Shown piece by piece: positions 5,345 through 9,625 of a DNA stretch of 9,625 nt (within the stretch, counting starts at the first letter, position 1; each line of letters opens with the position of its first letter). Under the pieces are notes generated by a model, which saw only the letters and a list, made by a program, of their open reading frames with translations, was not told the origin of the DNA and ran no database searches. Made by a program: the position numbers and the translations under genes. Source of the DNA: Terriglobus sp. (GTDB taxonomy: Bacteria; Acidobacteriota; Terriglobia; Terriglobales; Acidobacteriaceae); contig JAHFTZ010000056.1 in assembly GCA_023265355.1 (NCBI GenBank), positions 1-9,625 of the forward strand, given 5' to 3'.

Positions 5345-8083
5345 ATGCCGGCACTTTCGCGGACAACGCAGGCCAAAGTACCGCTCTGCACCTTCGTCCG
5401 ACGACTCGCTCTTCTCACTCCGTTTTTACTGCTTGGGGTAAGCCCTCTGATCTCCGCCCAAAACACGTCGAGCTGTGACCCTACTGTGTCTGACTGCCGC
5501 GATAGCGCCAACTCTGGTCAAAGCGGAGGTTCCTCCCTTCCTATTCAAAGCTCCGGCGACCTGAGCGGGCAGAGCTCTGCAACAAGAGATCAGAGACCGG
5601 ATCAAGGCACACAGCTGTATGTCGATTCGGCGTCTACCAACAACAATCGCAGACAGACAGATGCGAACCAGACGAACGTCTTTTTCCCACCCGATCCTCT
5701 CGTCGATATGCAGAGATTGGCAAAAGCTGCCACGGGCGAAACGGTTCCGGTGTTCGGTCGGGATCTCTTTCAGAGAGCTCCCTCCACATTTGCTCCGGCG
5801 GACCAGATCCCGACGCTCTCTGATTACCTTCTTGGTCCCGGCGACGAGGTTCTTCTGCGCCTTTGGGGACCTGAATCCTTCAATGGCCAACTCACGGTCG
5901 ACAGCACGGGATCAATTTATGTACCCCAGGTTGGCGCCATTCATGTGGCAGGTCTTCGCGTGGACCAGCTTCAGGAACATATCAGCGCTGATATTCGCCA
6001 CACGTTTAGAAACTTCAATCTCTCCGTCAACCTCGGACACCTTCGTTCCATACAGGTTTACGTCGTGGGAGAGGCGCGGCGCCCAGGTGCTTATACTGTC
6101 AGCTCCCTCAGCACGGTACTGAATGTGCTCTTTGTCTCGGGTGGACCGAATGTTCAGGGATCCCTGCGACGCATCCAGGTGCGCCGGGACGGCAAGGTCG
6201 TCTCCGAGCTTGACCTCTACGACCTCATCCTGCGCGGCGACAAATCACAGGACATTCGTCTGCAGGCAAATGACACGATCTTCATCCCCGCAGCGGGTCC
6301 TCAGGTCGCATTGGCTGGCAGCATCCGCCATCCGGCCGTGTATGAACTGCGGGGAGACACCACAGTAGGCAGCTTGCTGGATCTCGCCGGAGGCTTCACT
6401 CCTACCGGGTCTACGACGCAGATCTCTTTGGAACGCATCGAAGAGAACCGCTCGCGTGCCGCTATGACAGTCAATCTCGACGCAACGGGTAAGGCGACCC
6501 TCTTGCACGACGGCGATGTTCTGTTTGCCAACCACATCAGCGCGGCCTATCAGCAGTCCGTGACGATTCGCGGAAATCTCGCGAACCCCGGGCGCTTCCC
6601 CTGGCATGCGGGCATGCACCTGAGCGATATCATTCCCGACCGCATGTCCCTGCTAACGCGGAATTACTGGGAACAGCGCAACCGTTTAGGCGTTCCTGTC
6701 CCACTTTTTGAACCGTTACGTCCCATTCGGCCAAGACAGCAGACCTCCAGGACGCAGAATGGTCAGACCCTAAACGGGCAAACGCAAAATGGGCAAGCAA
6801 ACAACGGCATCACAGGTGACCCCACAACTGGAATTGTCTCTAACCGAGCGGGAATCTCCTCCCTTGGCCCTGATCCAGATACGCTCGATCCGTCTCAGGA
6901 TTCGAACTTCGACCAGAGCTACAACGGCAACACTGCCAACACAAATAATCAGTACTCAAACTCAGACCAGCGGAACCGGAGCCGGGATTCGCAGGAGCAG
7001 GGTGACCGCGAAGGCCTGATGCGGCCTCCTGAGACCTCGTTGAGCAGCGGTTCGCTCGCTGAAGAGCAGCAAGCAGCCACTAGCCGCAATATTGCAAACA
7101 TCGGTCCGCGTAACACCATCAAGATTCCCGCTCCGGAGATTGATTGGTCCTACGCCGTCATCGAGCGACTTGATCCGGTTACGTTGAAGAACTCGCTTGT
7201 TCCCTTCAATCCGGAAAAGCTCCTGCAAAACCACGATCCTTCCCAGAATCTTGAGCTTCAACCGGGAGACATCGTGACGATCCTGTCACAGGCGGATGTT
7301 CATGTGCCGCAGGACGAGCAGACAAAGTTTGTTCGCCTGGAGGGCGAGTTCAAGGGCTCGGGCGTCTACAGCGTCGGACCCGACGAAACTCTGGCCGACC
7401 TGGTGCAACGCGCTGGTGGGCTCTCGACCAAGGCTTACCTCTACGGTGCGAGCTTCACGCGCGAATCAGCCCGTATTGCCCAGCAGCAGCGCCTGGATGA
7501 GTACGTCACCTCTGTTTCAATCAGCATGCAGCGCTCTGCCGCGATCCGCGCAGCTTCGTCGAATAATGCTGTCGTCGACCCTAACGCTCTGGTCGAACAG
7601 AGAGACATCATTGCTCAACTGCGCAAACTGCGTGCTACTGGGCGTATCGTTCTGGAGTTCCGTCCCGAGAGTTCCGGATCTGAGAGCATCCCACGCATTC
7701 CGCTCGAAGATGGCGACGTCTTCCGCGTGCCGTCACGCCCGCTCACCGTCAATGTCATCGGCGCTGTCTACGGACAGAGCGTCTTTCTCTTCGATTCCCG
7801 ACGCCGCGTTGAAGACTATGTTCTGCTCGCGGGTAAGGAGAATCCCATCGCGGACCGCAGTCATGCCTTCATCATTCGAGCGGATGGTTCGGTCTACAGC
7901 CGCCAACGCGCGAAGGGTGTGTGGAAGAACGGCTTCGACGCGGCACAGATCAATCCCGGCGACTCCATTGTCATTCCCGAGAAGCCGATCAAGCCTGCCT
8001 TTATCAGGCAGTTCGTCGACTATTCGCAGCTGTTTTCCTCGTTCGCACTCGGAGCCGCAGCGCTTAGTGTAATCAAGCAGTAG
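5345..8083 (+). CDS. Large SLBB-domain polysaccharide export protein (Wza-like)
   Basis: Probable periplasmic/outer-membrane conduit for exopolysaccharide or capsule. Starting at 5345 gives 912 residues; the open frame extends to an ATG at 5255, but only 5345 has a ribosome-binding site and a normal signal peptide (basic n-region to RR at 20, hydrophobic 21-37, likely cut LISA|QN at 38). A polar Ser/Gln/Asn-rich stretch follows to about 110. Then comes the polysaccharide-export domain with LGPGDEVLLRLWG (163-175). SLBB-like units begin near 236 (IQVYVVGEARRPGAYTV), 321 (VALAGSIRHPAVYEL) and 406 (VTIRGNLANPGRF), exactly 85 residues apart. A disordered Asn/Gln-rich insert spans about 462-590. 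Further SLBB-like units start near 663 and 802, separated by a helical segment (about 715-775). The tail DYSQLFSSFALGAAALSVI (from 892) is hydrophobic and may be the membrane-inserting helix. No lipobox is present, unlike Wza, and the protein is over twice Wza's length. It is followed after 81 bp by the Wzi-like gene. Confidence 0.93.
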   Translation: MPALSRTTQAKVPLCTFVRRLALLTPFLLLGVSPLISAQNTSSCDPTVSDCRDSANSGQSGGSSLPIQSSGDLSGQSSATRDQRPDQGTQLYVDSASTNNNRRQTDANQTNVFFPPDPLVDMQRLAKAATGETVPVFGRDLFQRAPSTFAPADQIPTLSDYLLGPGDEVLLRLWGPESFNGQLTVDSTGSIYVPQVGAIHVAGLRVDQLQEHISADIRHTFRNFNLSVNLGHLRSIQVYVVGEARRPGAYTVSSLSTVLNVLFVSGGPNVQGSLRRIQVRRDGKVVSELDLYDLILRGDKSQDIRLQANDTIFIPAAGPQVALAGSIRHPAVYELRGDTTVGSLLDLAGGFTPTGSTTQISLERIEENRSRAAMTVNLDATGKATLLHDGDVLFANHISAAYQQSVTIRGNLANPGRFPWHAGMHLSDIIPDRMSLLTRNYWEQRNRLGVPVPLFEPLRPIRPRQQTSRTQNGQTLNGQTQNGQANNGITGDPTTGIVSNRAGISSLGPDPDTLDPSQDSNFDQSYNGNTANTNNQYSNSDQRNRSRDSQEQGDREGLMRPPETSLSSGSLAEEQQAATSRNIANIGPRNTIKIPAPEIDWSYAVIERLDPVTLKNSLVPFNPEKLLQNHDPSQNLELQPGDIVTILSQADVHVPQDEQTKFVRLEGEFKGSGVYSVGPDETLADLVQRAGGLSTKAYLYGASFTRESARIAQQQRLDEYVTSVSISMQRSAAIRAASSNNAVVDPNALVEQRDIIAQLRKLRATGRIVLEFRPESSGSESIPRIPLEDGDVFRVPSRPLTVNVIGAVYGQSVFLFDSRRRVEDYVLLAGKENPIADRSHAFIIRADGSVYSRQRAKGVWKNGFDAAQINPGDSIVIPEKPIKPAFIRQFVDYSQLFSSFALGAAALSVIKQ
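6755..6808 (+). repeat. Degenerate 15-bp tandem repeat inside the exporter gene
   Basis: Three in-frame 15-bp units (6755-6769, 6770-6784, 6785-6799) and a partial fourth encode QNGQT, LNGQT, QNGQA and NNG. Codons for the same residues differ between units (GGT/GGG, CAG/CAA), so the repeat is kept at protein level and is not a recent exact duplication. It starts the disordered linker at residue 471. Confidence 0.7.
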
Positions 8084-8123
8084 TTCACATCGAGCGCGCA
8101 GAACGTTGTTAGCGCCGACCATC

Positions 8124-8160
8124 GAGGTGAGTCATTGCATCTTGCTCTCACGCTCCGAGG
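8124..8160 (+). promoter_or_regulatory. Two ribosome-binding sites before the Wzi-like gene
   Basis: GAGG at 8157-8160 lies 4 nt before the ATG at 8165. A longer match, GAGGTGA (8124-8130), lies 4 nt before an in-frame TTG at 8135 that would add ten residues (LHLALTLRGI). GTGAG (8127-8131) can pair with CTCAC (8147-8151), which would cover part of the upstream site. The ATG is the simpler choice. Confidence 0.45.
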
Positions 8161-8164
8161 CATC

Positions 8165-9625
8165 ATGAATCTTCGCAGCAAGCTTCTCCGTTCGATGACA
8201 GCGGCCACCCTGGTGGCCGCTTCCGGAATCGGTTACACGCAGGAACATACCGCTCCCCGGGCCAACCTTGGCGATGGAGTTTTTATTCTTCCTTCGTCCG
8301 CTTTGACTTCTTCGGTAGAGAATCCGGGCAGAGCGTATTTCGTCCAATCTTCGTGGGCGCTGAAACCGCTTCTTGCGTCTCAGGAGACTGCCCCACAGGC
8401 GGTCTCAAGTTCCGCCGCCTGGGAGAATGGTTCCAATAACGGCAGTGACAAGATCGGTTCCACGAATGTTCCCATGGATAGCTGGATCTATCCGGCGTTG
8501 GAACGCCTCAGTTCCATGGGGCTTGTTCCCTTTCAAAGTGTTGCCATCCGTCCCTGGACACGGCAGGAGTGCCGCCGCCAGGTGCAGCAGGCCAAGGAGA
8601 TTCTCTCTGGCGTCCGTGGCAGCTACTATGCCGTCGACGACGGCATCATGAACGAGGCCGAACGGCTTATTCCGCAACTCGAACAGGAACTGGCCGAGCC
8701 GAACGAATCCTCCCAGGCAGTGGTGGAGTCTGGCTACATGCGTGTCGGAACGATCGCGGGTCCGGCCCTATACGATGGATTTCACATCGGGCAAACCTGG
8801 ACCAACGACTTCGGTCGCCCCCTGGGCCGCGGAACCAGTACGATCGCCGGATATTCAATCCGTGCCGTGCATGGACGCTTCTTTTTCTATAATCGCCAGG
8901 AGTTGCAGCAGACACCTACGATTCCCGCGACCACGGCCGCGCTCTCTGCGCTTTATTTCAGTCTCGATGACTTCGGCACTCGGGACAAAGCGCCACCCTA
9001 TCCCATTACCACCGCAAGCCCTTCCTACGTGCGACAGCGCCCGCTCGAACTCTATGCGGGTGTCGCGTTCGATGGGTACTCTCTTTCCTTCGGCAAACAG
9101 GAGCTCTTCTGGGGTCCGACCACCATGGGACCGCTGTCGTTTTCCAGCAACGCGGAACCCACCTACAACCTGCGTCTCGTCGCCACACGACCGCATCCCT
9201 TCCCCTTCGTACCTTCGTGGGGCAGTTATCGCATCGATGCCGTCTTCGGAAAGCTCTCCGGACACCACTATCCGGCGAGGCCTTACTTCAATGGCCTGAA
9301 GGTCGACTTCAATTTGGGCCGCCTCTTTGAGGTGAGCTTCACGCGCTGGTCCATTCTCTTCGGAGAGGGACATCCCATGACGCTGGGAAACCTGAAGCAC
9401 AATCTCTTCAGCAGCAACTCTACTGGAGCCGGCGGCTATGGAGACCGAGAGGATCCAGGAGACCGTAAGAGTGCCTTCGACTTTCGCCTTCACGTGCCCG
9501 GCCTACGGAACTATGTGACCATTTATACCGACGCCTATGCTGACGATGAAGTGAGTCCGGTCGATGCACCTCGCCGGGTCGTCTGGCATCCTGGAATCTA
9601 TTTTGCAAGATTACCTTACCTGCCC
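8165..9625 (+). CDS. Capsule assembly Wzi family protein, N-terminal 487 residues (cut by window edge)
   Basis: Probable outer-membrane beta-barrel that helps attach or organise exported capsular polysaccharide on the cell surface. The frame is open from the ATG at 8165 to the right edge with no stop. Residues 1-25 form a signal peptide (basic MNLRSKLLRS, then MTAATLVAASGIG). A small helical domain follows, with DSWIYPALERLSSMGL (105-120) and RPWTRQEC (129-136), the periplasmic head common to this family in Acidobacteria-like genomes. From about 190 on the sequence turns into alternating aromatic/polar strands (SGYMRVGTIAG, VHGRFFFYNRQEL, LYAGVAFDGYSLSFGKQELFWGP) with turn-rich loops, as in outer-membrane barrels. 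It lies 81 bp after the exporter, so one transcript is likely. The family call rests on these segments from memory, not on a search. The C-terminal part of the barrel is outside the window. Confidence 0.88.
   Translation, partial: MNLRSKLLRSMTAATLVAASGIGYTQEHTAPRANLGDGVFILPSSALTSSVENPGRAYFVQSSWALKPLLASQETAPQAVSSSAAWENGSNNGSDKIGSTNVPMDSWIYPALERLSSMGLVPFQSVAIRPWTRQECRRQVQQAKEILSGVRGSYYAVDDGIMNEAERLIPQLEQELAEPNESSQAVVESGYMRVGTIAGPALYDGFHIGQTWTNDFGRPLGRGTSTIAGYSIRAVHGRFFFYNRQELQQTPTIPATTAALSALYFSLDDFGTRDKAPPYPITTASPSYVRQRPLELYAGVAFDGYSLSFGKQELFWGPTTMGPLSFSSNAEPTYNLRLVATRPHPFPFVPSWGSYRIDAVFGKLSGHHYPARPYFNGLKVDFNLGRLFEVSFTRWSILFGEGHPMTLGNLKHNLFSSNSTGAGGYGDREDPGDRKSAFDFRLHVPGLRNYVTIYTDAYADDEVSPVDAPRRVVWHPGIYFARLPYLP

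Noticed and set aside
7296..8072. Plus-strand open frame of 258 codons
   Set aside because: It is a shifted frame within the exporter gene, whose domains are clear in the other frame; the translation is Ser/Arg-rich and featureless.
8127..8168. Thirteen-codon leader frame (GTG 8127, stop overlapping the ATG at 8165)
   Set aside because: It has no clear ribosome-binding site of its own, and the stop/start overlap is likely by chance.
8855..9493. Minus-strand open frame of 212 codons
   Set aside because: It is antisense to the Wzi-like gene, which has a signal peptide and barrel pattern in its own frame.
1..9625. CRISPR array, tRNA, insertion sequence or prophage parts
   Set aside because: No regularly spaced repeats, cloverleaf-like segments, transposase or integrase motifs or terminal inverted repeats were seen on either strand.

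Overview
The window is moderately GC-rich bacterial chromosome with tightly packed genes. It most likely comes from a diderm of the Acidobacteriota (Terriglobia/Acidobacteriaceae type). That assignment is inferred from the very large SLBB-domain exporter paired with a Wzi-like outer-membrane protein carrying an 'RPWTR' N-terminal region, and from the style of the CoaE and FolD sequences; no 16S or other marker is present. There are no tRNA or rRNA genes, insertion sequences, integrases or CRISPR arrays.

Layout. (1) Positions 1-1219, minus strand: a housekeeping pair, folD (one-carbon/folate metabolism) followed after 2 bp by coaE (last step of CoA synthesis), which runs off the left edge. (2) Positions 1320-1559, plus strand: a 79-residue protein of unknown function with a perfect Shine-Dalgarno sequence, convergent with the next gene. 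(3) Positions 1577-2869, minus strand: a MacB/FtsX-type ABC transporter permease with no ATPase partner in view. (4) Positions 3002-4833, minus strand: two polysaccharide biosynthesis genes, a GT2 glycosyltransferase (rhamnosyltransferase-like) and then an ExoY/WbaP-type initiating phosphoglycosyl transferase. (5) Positions 4834-5344: about 510 bp of divergent intergenic DNA with inverted and direct repeats. (6) Positions 5345-8083, plus strand: a 912-residue multi-SLBB polysaccharide exporter (Wza-like). (7) Position 8165 to the right edge, plus strand: a Wzi-family capsule assembly protein, incomplete.

How it fits together. Genes 4-7 look like part of an exopolysaccharide or capsule locus. 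The phosphoglycosyl transferase would load the first sugar on undecaprenyl phosphate, the GT2 enzyme would extend the chain, the SLBB protein would form the periplasmic and outer-membrane export conduit, and the Wzi-like barrel would help assemble the polymer on the surface. Polymerase, flippase and co-polymerase/kinase genes are not visible and may lie to the right. The divergent intergenic region is the natural place for joint control. I see no clearly new system. The most interesting points are the modified architecture of the exporter, the unassigned small gene, the orphan permease and the symmetric elements in the divergent control region.
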